64,000 nucleotides of DNA, from NCBI GenBank assembly GCA_016286165.1, contig JAEESE010000008.1:1-64000 (forward strand), given 5' to 3'. Under the pieces are notes generated by a model. The model searched no databases. It was not told the DNA's origin and was given only the letters and a program-made list of their open reading frames with translations. Below are positions 51,976 to 61,137 of this stretch, one piece after another (within the stretch, counting starts at the first letter, position 1; each line of letters begins with the position of its first letter). The stretch comes from Bacteroidaceae bacterium. GTDB taxonomy: Bacteria; Bacteroidota; Bacteroidia; Bacteroidales; Bacteroidaceae. The position numbers were made by a program, and so were the translations under genes.

Positions 51976-53388
51976 TTAGAAGAACCGCTTTGCATTATAA
52001 TAACTGATGTCCTCGACCATCTGCCGTACGCGTTGCTCCTCGTAGCCGGTGAAGGGCAGGAGGCCCTGCTCTATGTCGTTGCCGAGGAGGTTGCAAAGTG
52101 TGCGACGGAAATATTCGTGGCGAGGGTAGGAGAGGAACGAGCGGCTGTCTGTGAGCATACCCACGAAACGCGAAAGGAGGCCGAGCAGCGAAAGGGCGTT
52201 CATCTGGCGCTCCATGCCGTCCTTCTGGTCGAGGAACCACCAACCTGAGCCCCATTGAATCTTGCCTGCCACACTACCATCCTGGAAGTTACCCAACATC
52301 GTGGCCACCATCTCGTTGTCGGCAGGGTTGAGATTGTAGAGTATGGTTTTGGTGAGATGGCCTTCGCTGTCGAGCAGGTCGAGGAAACGAGCCATGGAGC
52401 GTGCCGTTTGCCACTGGCCAATGCTGTCGAAACCGGTGTCGGGCCCCAATTGGCGCATCATGCGGCTATTGTTGTTGCGCAGGGCGCCGTAGTGGTATTG
52501 CTGAACCCAACCAGACTCGTAATCCTGTACGGCAAATATGTAGAGCATGGCGCTCTTGAACTTGCGAATCTCAAGGTCATCGAGTTCTGTTCCACTCATT
52601 ACCTTATTAAAGATGACGGCAATCTCGGTGTCGGTGTAAGGCTCGGCATAGAATTCCTCGAGGCCATGGTCACTGAGGCGGCAGTTGTTCTCGTGGAAGA
52701 AATCGTGGCGGCGCTGCAGGGCATCAACGAGGTCATTGAACGAACAGATGTCAACATTAGCGGCAGCACTGAGTCGGTCAACATAACCTTTGAAACCTGT
52801 GGGATTCTCAACAGCCATCGCTTTGTCAGGGCGCCAGGCAGGGCGCATGGTGACGCCCCAGGCGGATTCTCCCTCCTGCATTCTATGATACGTCAGATCA
52901 TCCACCGGGTCATCGGTGGTGCAGACAACTTCTACATTGTAGTGACGCATGAGTCCGCGAGCGGTGAACCCGGGGTCGTTCTGAAGGCGGTCGTTGCAGG
53001 CATCGTATATCTCACGCGCCGTTTCTGGATTCAGGCGTTTTGTGATGCCGAAGGCGGTCTTCAGTTCGAGATGAGTCCAATGGTAGAGCGGGTTACGGAA
53101 GCAGTAAGGCACGGTGGCAGCCCATGCCTCGAACTTCTCCCAGTCCGAGGTGTCGGCACCCGTAATCAGGCGTTCAGGTATGCCGTTAGTGCGCATGGCA
53201 CGCCATTTGTAATGGTCACCGCCCAGCCACAGCTCGGTGATAGAGCGGAACCTATGGTCTTCGGCCACCATCTTCGGGTCGAGATGACAATGGTAGTCTA
53301 TGATTGGCTGATGGACAGCATGATGGTGGTATAAGTCCTGCGCAGTAGCAGTCTGCAGCAGGAAATTGTCGTCAAGGAATTGCTTCAT
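51976..53388 (-). CDS. uxaC: Glucuronate isomerase
   Basis: UxaC converts D-glucuronate to D-fructuronate (and galacturonate to tagaturonate), the first step of the pathway completed by the SDR and UxuA. The amidohydrolase-like fold shows IIDYHCHLDPKMVAEDHRF (metal-site HxH), VEVVCTTDDPVDDL and GMLTDSRSFLSYPRHEYFRR near the end. ATG 53388 gives 470 residues, the usual size, and begins MKQFLDDNFLL; a TTG 27 bases upstream is less likely. It is the last gene of the ROK–pepT–uxaC run, 113 bp after pepT. Confidence 0.96.
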   Translation of the reverse strand: MKQFLDDNFLLQTATAQDLYHHHAVHQPIIDYHCHLDPKMVAEDHRFRSITELWLGGDHYKWRAMRTNGIPERLITGADTSDWEKFEAWAATVPYCFRNPLYHWTHLELKTAFGITKRLNPETAREIYDACNDRLQNDPGFTARGLMRHYNVEVVCTTDDPVDDLTYHRMQEGESAWGVTMRPAWRPDKAMAVENPTGFKGYVDRLSAAANVDICSFNDLVDALQRRHDFFHENNCRLSDHGLEEFYAEPYTDTEIAVIFNKVMSGTELDDLEIRKFKSAMLYIFAVQDYESGWVQQYHYGALRNNNSRMMRQLGPDTGFDSIGQWQTARSMARFLDLLDSEGHLTKTILYNLNPADNEMVATMLGNFQDGSVAGKIQWGSGWWFLDQKDGMERQMNALSLLGLLSRFVGMLTDSRSFLSYPRHEYFRRTLCNLLGNDIEQGLLPFTGYEEQRVRQMVEDISYYNAKRFF

Positions 53389-53500
53389 AATAAGGGGATT
53401 ATTTATCGGAAACAAAGAAGGCGCAGTCTTGAGGCTTATTCGTGACCGTCAAGTCTGCGTCTTCATAGTTTTACCGTTTCATAGGAAAAAGAGAGAACAC

Positions 53501-54730
53501 TCACTCAGCTACGATGCGGCAGATGTTGACCACCGTCTGCATAGCTTTCTGCATCGATTGGATAGGCACGAATTCGTGACGGCCATGGAAGTTGAGACCG
53601 CCGGCGAAGATGTTGGGGCAGGGCAGTCCTTTGAACGACAGCTGAGCGCCGTCGGTGCCGCCGCGGATGGCCTTCACCACACATTCCATGCCGGCTTCCT
53701 CGATGGCACGGCGGGCGATGTCGATGATATGCTCCTTGCCTTCGAGCTGTTGCTTCATGTTATAGTACTGGTCGCGGATATCGGCGGTGACGATGCCTTC
53801 GCCGTAACGTTCCTCAAACACAGCCGCAAGGTCGGCAACGAATGACTTGCGCTCCTCGAAGCGCTGGCGGTCGTGGTCGCGGATGATATAGCTGAGCGTG
53901 GCTTCCTCCACCGTGGCACGGATGCCCGTGAGGTGGTAGAACCCTTCGTAGCCTTCGGTGCGAGCGGGCACTTCGTCAGCCGGCATCGCCTGGGCAAATT
54001 CCGTGGCGATGAGGCAGGCATTGCGCATCTTGTCCTTGGCGTAGCCGGGGTGGACATTCAAACCTTTGATGCGGATGGTGGCGCTGGCGGCGTTGAAGTT
54101 CTCGTACTCCAGCTCTCCAACCTCCGAGCCGTCCATAGTGTAAGCCCACTCGGCGCCGAACTTCTCGACGTCGAAGAGATGAGCGCCTGCGCCAATCTCC
54201 TCGTCGGGGTTGAAGGCGATACGAATTCGTCCGTGCGAGATTTCGGGGTGTTCCATGAGATAAGCCATGGCTTCCACAATCTCGGCGATGCCCGCCTTGT
54301 CATCGGCGCCCAGGAGCGTGTGGCCGTCGGTCACGATGAGGTCTTCGCCCACGTGGTCGAGCATCTCGGGGAACATCTGCGGTGATGAGACGATGCCTTC
54401 CTCTTCGCAGAGCACGATATCACCACCGTCGTAGTTCTCGACGATGCGCGGACGGATATCGGCGCCCGAGCAGTCGGGGCTGGTGTCGTAGTGCGCGATG
54501 AAGCCCACGGTGGGCACGTCGGCAGGCACGTTGGAGGGTAGGGTAGCGTAGATATAGCCCTGCTCGTCCATCGTCACGTCCTCAAGTCCCATCTCTTCCA
54601 ACGAGTCGGCAAGATGGCGTGCGAAGATGAGCTGCTTAGGCGTACTCGGACACCCCTCCGCCTCCTCAGAGGATTGAGTGTCGTAGCTAACGTAGTCTAA
54701 AAATCTTTCTACTAACGAAGAATTATTCAT
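53501..54730 (-). CDS. pepT: Peptidase T (tripeptidase, M20B)
   Basis: PepT removes the N-terminal residue from tripeptides in the cytoplasm. Metal and catalytic motifs are complete: [14 protein letters not shown] (His, Asp), [13 protein letters not shown] (bridging Asp), [10 protein letters not shown] (Glu pair), [14 protein letters not shown] (Asp) and the late [22 protein letters not shown] (His). The length of 409 is normal. It starts 24 bp after the ROK gene; the short gap contains TCATTATACATTATTC heptamer-like repeats. The pairing of a peptidase with sugar genes has no obvious pathway logic. Confidence 0.95.
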   Translation of the reverse strand: MNNSSLVERFLDYVSYDTQSSEEAEGCPSTPKQLIFARHLADSLEEMGLEDVTMDEQGYIYATLPSNVPADVPTVGFIAHYDTSPDCSGADIRPRIVENYDGGDIVLCEEEGIVSSPQMFPEMLDHVGEDLIVTDGHTLLGADDKAGIAEIVEAMAYLMEHPEISHGRIRIAFNPDEEIGAGAHLFDVEKFGAEWAYTMDGSEVGELEYENFNAASATIRIKGLNVHPGYAKDKMRNACLIATEFAQAMPADEVPARTEGYEGFYHLTGIRATVEEATLSYIIRDHDRQRFEERKSFVADLAAVFEERYGEGIVTADIRDQYYNMKQQLEGKEHIIDIARRAIEEAGMECVVKAIRGGTDGAQLSFKGLPCPNIFAGGLNFHGRHEFVPIQSMQKAMQTVVNICRIVAE

Positions 54731-54754
54731 TATACATTATTCATTATACATTAA

Positions 54755-55717
54755 TTACTTCACCTCCCATCCCAGCGCACTTGCACCGAGCACGGCAGCG
54801 CCGGCACCGTCGAGTTCGCTGACGAGGAACTTAGCCTTGTCGCGGAAGATGCGGAGGACGCTCTCGTCGTAAGCCTTTTTGATGGGGTTCATGATGAGGT
54901 CGCCGGCCTTGGTCAGTCCGCCGAAGAAGATGAAGGCCTCGGGTGAGCTGAAGGCAGCGAAGTTGGCGCAAGCCTCGCCCAGGATGCGACCCGTTTCCTC
55001 GAAAATCTCCTTAGCCACCTCGTCACCCTTGCCGGCAGCGATGGCCACGTCCTTTGACTCAATCTTATCAAGAGGAATCTCGCGCAGGATAGTCGGCTTG
55101 TCGGTTTTCTCGATAATCTCGCGTGCCGTGCGGGCAACACCTGTGGCAGAGCAGTAAGCTTCCAGGCAGCCCTTGCGACCGCAACCGCACTGACGGCCGT
55201 CCTTCTCCACGATGACGTGGCCCAGTTCGCCGGCCATGCCGTCGCAGCCCAGCACCATCTGTCCGTTGACGACGATGCCCGAGCCTACGCCCGTGCCGAG
55301 AGTGATCATGATGAAGTTCTGCATGCCGCGGGCAGCGCCATACTGCATCTCGCCCATGGCGGCGGCGTTAGCGTCGTTGGTCAGGCGTACGGGGATACCG
55401 AGGCGCTCGGAGAACATCTGAGCGAGAGGTATCTTACCCTTCCATGGCAGATTGGGAGCGAATTCAATGGCGCCGCTATAGTAGTTGCCGTTGGGGGCTC
55501 CGATGCCCATGGCGTGAATCTTCTCGATGCCGCCCACCTCTTCGATGATGGGTTTCAGGGCTGCTACGCAGTCGTCCACATACTGGTTGGGATCATTGCC
55601 ATGGCCGGCGGTCTTCACGCGGGTTGATGCTATGATGTTGGCATTCTGGTCAACAATTCCGAATTCAGAGTTCGTGCCTCCGAGGTCGAGGCCGATTACA
55701 TAAGGTTTCTTGTCCAT
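54755..55717 (-). CDS. ROK-family glucokinase
   Basis: A 320-residue sugar kinase. The phosphate-binding motif is GLDLGGTNSEFGIVD (9–23), and the catalytic Asp115 lies in LTNDANAAAMGE. The ROK zinc site is His167 with Cys177, Cys179 and Cys184 (GHVIVEK…CGCGRKGC). The absence of an N-terminal helix-turn-helix makes it a kinase rather than a NagC-like repressor. Glucose is the likely substrate, fitting glucose released by GH3. Other hexoses are possible. It heads a three-gene run with pepT and uxaC. Confidence 0.9.
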   Translation of the reverse strand: MDKKPYVIGLDLGGTNSEFGIVDQNANIIASTRVKTAGHGNDPNQYVDDCVAALKPIIEEVGGIEKIHAMGIGAPNGNYYSGAIEFAPNLPWKGKIPLAQMFSERLGIPVRLTNDANAAAMGEMQYGAARGMQNFIMITLGTGVGSGIVVNGQMVLGCDGMAGELGHVIVEKDGRQCGCGRKGCLEAYCSATGVARTAREIIEKTDKPTILREIPLDKIESKDVAIAAGKGDEVAKEIFEETGRILGEACANFAAFSSPEAFIFFGGLTKAGDLIMNPIKKAYDESVLRIFRDKAKFLVSELDGAGAAVLGASALGWEVK

Positions 55718-55803
55718 AATAGGTAATTTTATAAGTTTGTTATTTTGTGATTTTAATGAGCAATCAATGTTAAACGCTAAGCGCTGAACAGACTTTCAAG
55801 CGT

Positions 55804-55811
55804 CAAAGATA
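55804..55811 (-). promoter_or_regulatory. Probable -7 element for the ROK–pepT–uxaC genes
   Basis: The minus strand reads TATCTTTG, 86 bp upstream of the ROK start codon. No convincing -33 element is visible. Confidence 0.45.
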
Positions 55812-55872
55812 TACATTCTTTTGTTTTAAAAGAAAGATTTTTAGGAAAAAACGCATTTTCTATGGTTAAGTA

Positions 55873-55916
55873 GGCCTTTTCTACGAAAAAAGTTTCATAA
55901 TCTCGCAGAAAAGGCC
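55873..55916. promoter_or_regulatory. Perfect inverted repeat between ROK and LysE genes
   Basis: GGCCTTTTCT (55873–55882) and AGAAAAGGCC (55907–55916) are exact inverted copies separated by 24 bases. They lie 18 bp before the LysE start codon in a divergent intergenic region. This could be an operator or an RNA hairpin in the LysE leader. Confidence 0.5.
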
Positions 55917-55934
55917 GACCTTTGTAACCAAATA

Positions 55935-56588
55935 ATGTGGTTTGAACATATATCGATATTAGATTTGACGGTGAAAGGTCTCATTGTTGGCATGCTGGCA
56001 AGCGCGCCGATGGGACCTGTGGGGGTATTGTGTATTCAGCGCACTCTGAACAAAGGCCGTTGGTTTGGCCTTGTCACCGGCCTCGGTGCTGCTATCAGCG
56101 ACATCGTTTATGCTGTGATCACTGGTGTCGGCATGAGCTTTGTCATCGAGTTCATCGAGCAGCCTCGGACGATGTACATCCTTCAACTCGTAGGCAGTGT
56201 CCTCCTCTTCGGCTTTGGCTATTACACGTTCCGCACCAAACCGCAGTTGCGACCGTCGTCGAAGAAGAAAGGCACGCTGACACACAATGGTGTTACAGGC
56301 TTCTTGGTCACTTTTAGCAATCCGCTTATCATATTCCTGTTCATCGCCCTCTTCGCACGCTTTACATTCGTCGTGCCGGAACATGTAGGCCAGCAGATTC
56401 TCGGATATGTCTCTATTTTCCTCGGTGCTATGCTTTGGTGGTATGGCCTGACATACATCGTCGACAAACTCCGTTCCTCTTTCGAACTCAGCCGTATAGG
56501 CCTTATCAACCGCATTATAGGATTGGTGGTGATGGTAGTTTCAGTGCTTGGCCTTTTGTCCACTCTCCTGGGCCTGACGCTTTACTGA
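55935..56588 (+). CDS. LysE-family transporter
   Basis: A 217-residue inner-membrane protein with about six hydrophobic helices. The LysE/RhtB-type start motif is GMLASAPMGPVGVLCIQRTLNKGRWFG, followed by GLGAAISDIVYAVI, TGFLVTFSNPLIIFLFI and a C-terminal helix. The family exports amino acids such as lysine or threonine; the substrate here is unknown. It is the first of a LysE–DUF4924–rfbD–prfC run that I recall as a recurring gene order in Bacteroidales. Confidence 0.88.
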   Translation: MWFEHISILDLTVKGLIVGMLASAPMGPVGVLCIQRTLNKGRWFGLVTGLGAAISDIVYAVITGVGMSFVIEFIEQPRTMYILQLVGSVLLFGFGYYTFRTKPQLRPSSKKKGTLTHNGVTGFLVTFSNPLIIFLFIALFARFTFVVPEHVGQQILGYVSIFLGAMLWWYGLTYIVDKLRSSFELSRIGLINRIIGLVVMVVSVLGLLSTLLGLTLY

Positions 56589-56612
56589 TTTGACAGTTGA
56601 CAGATTACTATA

Positions 56613-57155
56613 ATGAAGATAGCCAAACAATTAAAGGATACAAATATTGCAGAATACATCCTCTATATGTTTCAGCTCGAGGATATTCTGCGCGCCTATG
56701 GCTGCGATGCCGACCGCATAGTCAATGAATATGTAGCTCGTTTCGAATGGAGCGACGAAGAGAAAGAGGCTGAGGCGGAATGGCTCTCGTGGATGTGCAC
56801 TATGATGTATGAAGAGGGTAAGACTGAGAGCGGTCATTTGCTGAGCAACCTCGGAACCATAAGCCTCCTCACAGACCTGCATCTCCAACTGCTCGACTCG
56901 CCCAAGCAAGCGTTCTACAGCGCGGCCTATTACAAGGCATTACCATTCATCGTCGAATACCGACAAAAGAGTAAAGGCGAAGATGCTCTTGAACTCCAGA
57001 ACTGCTTCGACTTGCTATATAGTGTCATGCTTCTGCGCCTTCAAAAGCGCGAGATAGGCAAGGCTACACAAGAGGCTGTGGCCGCCGTTCGTCATCTGAT
57101 AGCCCTCCTAGCCGATGCCTGGCAGAAGGAAAGGTCAGGGGAATTGGAACTGTAA
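56613..57155 (+). CDS. DUF4924-family protein
   Basis: A 180-residue, mostly alpha-helical cytoplasmic protein starting MKIAKQLKDTNIAEYILYMFQLEDILRA in form (first residues of the DUF4924 pattern), with conserved-looking segments VARFEWSDEEKEAEAEWLSWMCTMMYEEGK and LQLLDSPKQAFYSAAYYKALPFIVEYRQK divided over positions 43–120. No catalytic motif or signal peptide is visible. The family is confined largely to Bacteroidetes and has no known function. It starts 25 bp after the LysE gene and precedes rfbD. Confidence 0.75.
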   Translation: MKIAKQLKDTNIAEYILYMFQLEDILRAYGCDADRIVNEYVARFEWSDEEKEAEAEWLSWMCTMMYEEGKTESGHLLSNLGTISLLTDLHLQLLDSPKQAFYSAAYYKALPFIVEYRQKSKGEDALELQNCFDLLYSVMLLRLQKREIGKATQEAVAAVRHLIALLADAWQKERSGELEL

Positions 57156-57301
57156 GAGTGGCCTCTCTTCTCGCAGCCCGTCCTCGTCATAGGAGTTCTC
57201 GAAGGGACAAGTCTCGTCTCGCTCGAAAGCTGCGCGAATGGCGGAGCGGGAAGTTGCGAGTCAGCGAAGCTATAGTTGAAAGTGAAAATTAAAAGTTGAA
57301 A

Positions 57302-58186
57302 GTGCAAACGAAAAACATATTAGTAACAGGCGCTTGCGGACAACTGGGCAATGAGATGCAGCTGCAAGCAGCGCAGAACCGGCAATATCGCTGGTTCTTT
57401 ACAGATGTTTGCTCTGTGAGCGATGGAACAGCCGTTGTTCCTCTTGACATCACAGACCGCACCGCCGTAGACTCATTCGTCGAAGGAAATGCCATCGACG
57501 TTATTGTCAATTGCGCCGCTTACACAGCCGTTGATCGGGCCGAGGCCGATGAGGAGCGAGCCTTGCTCCTAAACGCTACAGCTCCCGGCTACCTCGCCGA
57601 GGCCATCGAGCGTCGGGGCGGTCAGCTCATACAAATCTCCACCGACTACGTCTTCGACGGCACGGCCCACACGCCCTACGTAGAAGATGCAGCCACATGC
57701 CCAGCTTCAGCCTACGGTCGCACTAAGCTTGCTGGCGAGAAAGCCGTCCTTGCGGCAAATCCCTCGGCCATGATTATCCGCACGGCCTGGCTCTACAGCA
57801 CCTTCGGCAACAACTTCGTCAAGACGATGCTGCGACTTGGTCGCGAGAAGGATCAGCTCGGCGTTATCTTTGATCAAATAGGAACGCCCACGTATGCGCG
57901 CGACCTTGCCGCCGCTATCATGACGGCTATTAGCCAGGGCATCGTCCCCGGCATCTATCATTTCACCGACGAGGGCGTTACGTCGTGGTATGACTTCACC
58001 CTTGCCATCCACCGCCTTGCAGGCATCACCACCTGCCATGTCCGCCCCCTCCACACTTCAGAGTATCCCACGCCCGCTGCCCGTCCTCACTACAGCGTGC
58101 TCGACAAAACGAAGATAAAGCAGACTTATGGCATCGAAATCCCGCATTGGGAGAAGAGTTTGTACGAATGCATTAAGAGCCTGTAA
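57302..58186 (+). CDS. rfbD: dTDP-4-dehydrorhamnose reductase
   Basis: RfbD makes the last step of dTDP-L-rhamnose synthesis using NAD(P)H. The protein shows the Rossmann motif ILVTGACGQLGNEM, the DITDR dinucleotide contact, NCAAYTAVDRAE, STDYVFDG and the catalytic SAYGRTKLAGE (YxxxK). The length is normal. No ATG lies before the first beta strand: GTG 57302 is taken as the start, with TTG 57296 as an alternative. The start region is part of a heptamer-like repeat (AAGTTGAAAGTGAAAATT type), which is unusual. The other rhamnose genes are not in the window. Confidence 0.92.
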   Translation: MQTKNILVTGACGQLGNEMQLQAAQNRQYRWFFTDVCSVSDGTAVVPLDITDRTAVDSFVEGNAIDVIVNCAAYTAVDRAEADEERALLLNATAPGYLAEAIERRGGQLIQISTDYVFDGTAHTPYVEDAATCPASAYGRTKLAGEKAVLAANPSAMIIRTAWLYSTFGNNFVKTMLRLGREKDQLGVIFDQIGTPTYARDLAAAIMTAISQGIVPGIYHFTDEGVTSWYDFTLAIHRLAGITTCHVRPLHTSEYPTPAARPHYSVLDKTKIKQTYGIEIPHWEKSLYECIKSL

Positions 58187-58257
58187 AAGACAAGCAAATC
58201 ACGCAGAATAATTAACAATAAGTATCCATCAAATATGAATACCACCCTCCATAGTAA

Positions 58258-58305
58258 ATACTCCCCTCGCCCTTTGAAGAGGGGGCGGGGGTGAGGCTTT
58301 TTTTT
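58258..58305 (+). repeat. GC-rich hairpin with T-run abutting the prfC start (family R5)
   Basis: ACTCCCCTCGCCC…GGGGGCGGGGGTGAGG forms a strong stem and is followed by eight T residues ending at the prfC ATG (58306). It has the form of an intrinsic terminator and resembles the R5 elements at 5500–5614 and 43534–43576 (ending GGGGGTC-TTTTTTT). As it leaves no space for a promoter or ribosome site, it probably inserted into the leader. Confidence 0.65.
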
Positions 58306-59973
58306 ATGAACCCGGAAATTGAACGCAGGCGAACTTTCGCCATCATATCACACCCTGATGCAGGTAAGACCACACTGACTGAGAAGTTCCTCCTCTTTGG
58401 CGGACAGATTCAAGTAGCAGGTGCCGTCAAGAGCAACAAGATACGCAAGACCGCAACCTCCGACTGGATGGACATCGAGAAGCAGCGCGGTATCTCTGTC
58501 ACCACGTCGGTGATGGAGTTTGACTACCAAGTAGCCCCCCCTACTGCCCCCGAGGGGGCTTCTATGCCATTGTCAGCAGAGGGCAAAGGTATCGTGTCCC
58601 CCTCGGGGGACGAAGGAGGGGCCAATCCCATTTACAAGGTTAACATCCTCGACACCCCAGGTCACCAGGACTTTGCCGAAGATACGTTCCGCACGCTGAC
58701 CGCTGTTGATTCGGCCATCATCGTAGTGGATAGCGCCAAAGGTGTTGAGGCACAGACGCGTAAGCTGATGACCGTCTGCCGAATGCGCAAGACACCTGTC
58801 ATCGCTTTCGTCAACAAGATGGACCGCGAGGGTAAGGATCCCTTCGACCTTCTCGATGAACTTGAAGAGGAACTGCAGATTAAGGTGAGACCTCTGTCAT
58901 GGCCTATCAATCAAGGTGCCCGCTTCAAAGGCGTTTATAATATTTACGAGCAGAACCTCAACCTCTTCACGCCCGACAAGCAACGTGTGACAGAGAAGGT
59001 GAGCGTGGAGCTCGATTCGTCTGAGCTCGATGAAAGGGTGGGCGAGGACGATGCTGCCAAGCTGCGCGAAGACCTTGAAATCATCGAAGGCGTCTATCCT
59101 GAGTTCGACCGTGAGACCTACCTCAACGCCGAGGTGGCCCCCGTCTTTTTCGGCTCTGCCTTGAACAACTTCGGCGTGAAGGAGTTGCTTGACTGTTTTG
59201 TGGAGATAGCTCCGTCGCCCCGTCCCACTAAGGCCGAGGAGCGCGACGTAGAACCTGAGGAACCCAAGTTCACGGGTTTCATCTTTAAGATTACAGCCAA
59301 TATCGACCCCAACCACCGCTCATGCATCGCTTTCTGTAAGATATGCTCGGGCAAGTTCATTCGCAATGCGCCCTATTTACATGTGCGTCAGGGCAAAACC
59401 GTCCGCTTCTCCTCGCCCACGCAGTTTATGGCGCAGCGCAAGTCCACCATCGACGAGGCTTGGCCGGGCGACATCGTAGGTCTGCCGGACAACGGTATCT
59501 TTAAGATAGGTGACACGCTCACTGAGGGCGAGCAGCTTCATTTCCGCGGCCTTCCCAGTTTCTCGCCGGAAATGTTCAAATACATCGAGAATGCCGACCC
59601 GATGAAGACCAAGCAATTGGAGAAAGGCATCTCACAGCTCATGGACGAGGGCGTGGCGCAGTTGTTCATCAACCAGTTCAATGGCCGCAAGCTCATCGGC
59701 ACCGTAGGTCAGCTGCAGTTCGAAGTCATACAGTATCGTCTTGAGAATGAGTATGGTGCCAAGTGCCGTTGGGAACCTGCCAGCCTCTACAAAGCTTGTT
59801 GGATAGAGAGCGACGATGCTGCGCAGCTCGAGCAGTTCAAGAAGCGCAAGTACCAGTATATGGCTCGCGACCGCGAAGGGCGCGACGTGTTCCTTGCCGA
59901 CTCAGCCTATGTGCTTTCCATGGCGCAGCAGGACTTTGAACATATCAAGTTCCACTTCACCTCAGAATTTTAA
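58306..59973 (+). CDS. prfC: Peptide chain release factor 3
   Basis: RF3 is a GTPase that recycles RF1/RF2 from the terminating ribosome. G-domain motifs are present: [14 protein letters not shown] (G1), [12 protein letters not shown] (switch I), [16 protein letters not shown] (G3), [19 protein letters not shown] (G4). Domains II and III continue to [10 protein letters not shown] at the end. ATG 58306 is used; the GTG at 58291 lies within the hairpin element. Residues about 75–108 ([12 protein letters not shown]…DEGGANP) are an insertion between the strand ending EFDY and the strand [11 protein letters not shown]. In other RF3 proteins these are joined by only a few residues. The insert is encoded by a GC-rich palindromic repeat and keeps the frame. 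Confidence 0.95.
   Translation: MNPEIERRRTFAIISHPDAGKTTLTEKFLLFGGQIQVAGAVKSNKIRKTATSDWMDIEKQRGISVTTSVMEFDYQVAPPTAPEGASMPLSAEGKGIVSPSGDEGGANPIYKVNILDTPGHQDFAEDTFRTLTAVDSAIIVVDSAKGVEAQTRKLMTVCRMRKTPVIAFVNKMDREGKDPFDLLDELEEELQIKVRPLSWPINQGARFKGVYNIYEQNLNLFTPDKQRVTEKVSVELDSSELDERVGEDDAAKLREDLEIIEGVYPEFDRETYLNAEVAPVFFGSALNNFGVKELLDCFVEIAPSPRPTKAEERDVEPEEPKFTGFIFKITANIDPNHRSCIAFCKICSGKFIRNAPYLHVRQGKTVRFSSPTQFMAQRKSTIDEAWPGDIVGLPDNGIFKIGDTLTEGEQLHFRGLPSFSPEMFKYIENADPMKTKQLEKGISQLMDEGVAQLFINQFNGRKLIGTVGQLQFEVIQYRLENEYGAKCRWEPASLYKACWIESDDAAQLEQFKKRKYQYMARDREGRDVFLADSAYVLSMAQQDFEHIKFHFTSEF
58528..58629 (+). repeat. In-frame palindromic repeat inside prfC
   Basis: GCCCCCGAGGGGGC (58546–58559) and GTCCCCCTCGGGGGAC (58596–58611) are two palindromes flanked by CCCCCCTACT on one side and AGGAGGGG on the other, so the outer ends are also inverted. 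The roughly 100 bases add 34 residues without a stop codon. Confidence 0.85.
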
Positions 59974-59975
59974 TC

Positions 59976-61115
59976 CTACTGTTTCAGTAAGAGGTAGTAT
60001 TCGGCAGCTCCAATCAGGAAGCAGCCTGTGCCGAAGTCCTCGAAATCGGGATGGCGGTCGTAGGTGACCGGCTGTGCCGACGCGGGTTCCTTGCCCGTTC
60101 CCTGAACATAACCTAAAAAGCCATCGGGGTGAACGCAGTCGGTAGCCATAGCCTCCCACGCACGGTCACAAGCGGGACGGTAGCGTTTGGCTGAGAGAAC
60201 TTTATGGCGAATGCCCCAACTCATGCCGCAAAGGAAGAGGGCGGAACCTGTCAGCTCCTTGCCGCCATAGTTCGTGGGACAAACCAGGCTTGGGTTCCAC
60301 AAACCGTCGGCACGCTGGCAACGCAATAACGCTTTGCTCATTCGCAGGAAATCCTTACGCAGCAGGCGGTAGTGACGGCGCATCTGCTTAGACATAGGAC
60401 GAGAACCGATATCTTCGAGCGCCTTGACGATAGCCACGTATGCCCAACCGCAGCCGCGACTCCAGTAGCAGTTGCTGCCGTCGGCCTCGCGGTAGGGAGG
60501 CACATAGTCCTTATCGCGCCACCAGAGTCCTTCCTTCTCGTTGAAGAGCCCGCCAGCCAGCGTGTCGCGCGTCCACGTGTACATCTTCATGGCATGGTCA
60601 GCATAGCGTTCATCGCCTGTGATGCGGTACATCTTCGTATATACGGGCAGGGCCATCTGTATGGCGTCAACCCACGTCCACCAACCTATTTTGGTACCCA
60701 TCTGGTAGTCGAGGTTCTTCCTGACGTTCTCCATCATTCGCGTGTCGCCCGTCATCATGTAGCGGTCGAGATAGGTCTGCCCGCAACATTGATTGTCGGC
60801 ATTCGTCTCGCGAAAGGTTCCGCGCGGATGCCACTTGTGGAAGTCGCCCCAGCGGTCGGTGTAGTCGAGATATTCTGCCTTAGGATCAATACCGTAGAGC
60901 GCCATCAAGCCTTCGTAATAGACAGCGCGAGTCCATAGATTGCTCGAGCGCTCACGATTAACGAAGGTTGGCACGGTGGGATCAGGCACCGCTTTCATGA
61001 AGTAAGCGTTCACCTTACGGGCCGTGGCCAGCACCTCTTCAGCCGTGGGCTGCGAATAGCTTGACAGATGAAAACAAAACAGGGCACAAAGCAAAGAATA
61101 GATGTACTTCGTCAT
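59976..61115 (-). CDS. GH88/GH105 unsaturated uronyl hydrolase (rhamnogalacturonyl type)
   Basis: These (alpha/alpha)6-barrel enzymes hydrate the unsaturated uronate left by pectate or rhamnogalacturonan lyases and release it. A signal peptide (1–20, SSYSQ) is followed by the barrel. Key segments are WTRAVYYEGLMALYG, DNQCCGQTYLDRYM, WWTWVDAIQMALPVY (Asp in the usual catalytic position), YWSRGCGWAYVAIVKALE and GKELTGSALFLCGMSWG. The CWSRGxGW form and the size of 379 residues fit GH105 (YteR/RhiN-like) better than GH88. ATG 61115 is preferred because it starts the signal peptide; an upstream in-frame start at 61166 would overlap the promoter. The divergent neighbour is a GH28–GH106 fusion, so both probably act on rhamnogalacturonan in the periplasm. 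Confidence 0.9.
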   Translation of the reverse strand: MTKYIYSLLCALFCFHLSSYSQPTAEEVLATARKVNAYFMKAVPDPTVPTFVNRERSSNLWTRAVYYEGLMALYGIDPKAEYLDYTDRWGDFHKWHPRGTFRETNADNQCCGQTYLDRYMMTGDTRMMENVRKNLDYQMGTKIGWWTWVDAIQMALPVYTKMYRITGDERYADHAMKMYTWTRDTLAGGLFNEKEGLWWRDKDYVPPYREADGSNCYWSRGCGWAYVAIVKALEDIGSRPMSKQMRRHYRLLRKDFLRMSKALLRCQRADGLWNPSLVCPTNYGGKELTGSALFLCGMSWGIRHKVLSAKRYRPACDRAWEAMATDCVHPDGFLGYVQGTGKEPASAQPVTYDRHPDFEDFGTGCFLIGAAEYYLLLKQ

Positions 61116-61137
61116 AGGATTCGCATGTTTTTGTGTG

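Noticed and set aside
26746..55717. Peptidase genes pepD and pepT as part of the glycan region
   Set aside because: Both are ordinary cytoplasmic peptidases; their nearness to sugar genes shows no pathway link in the sequence.
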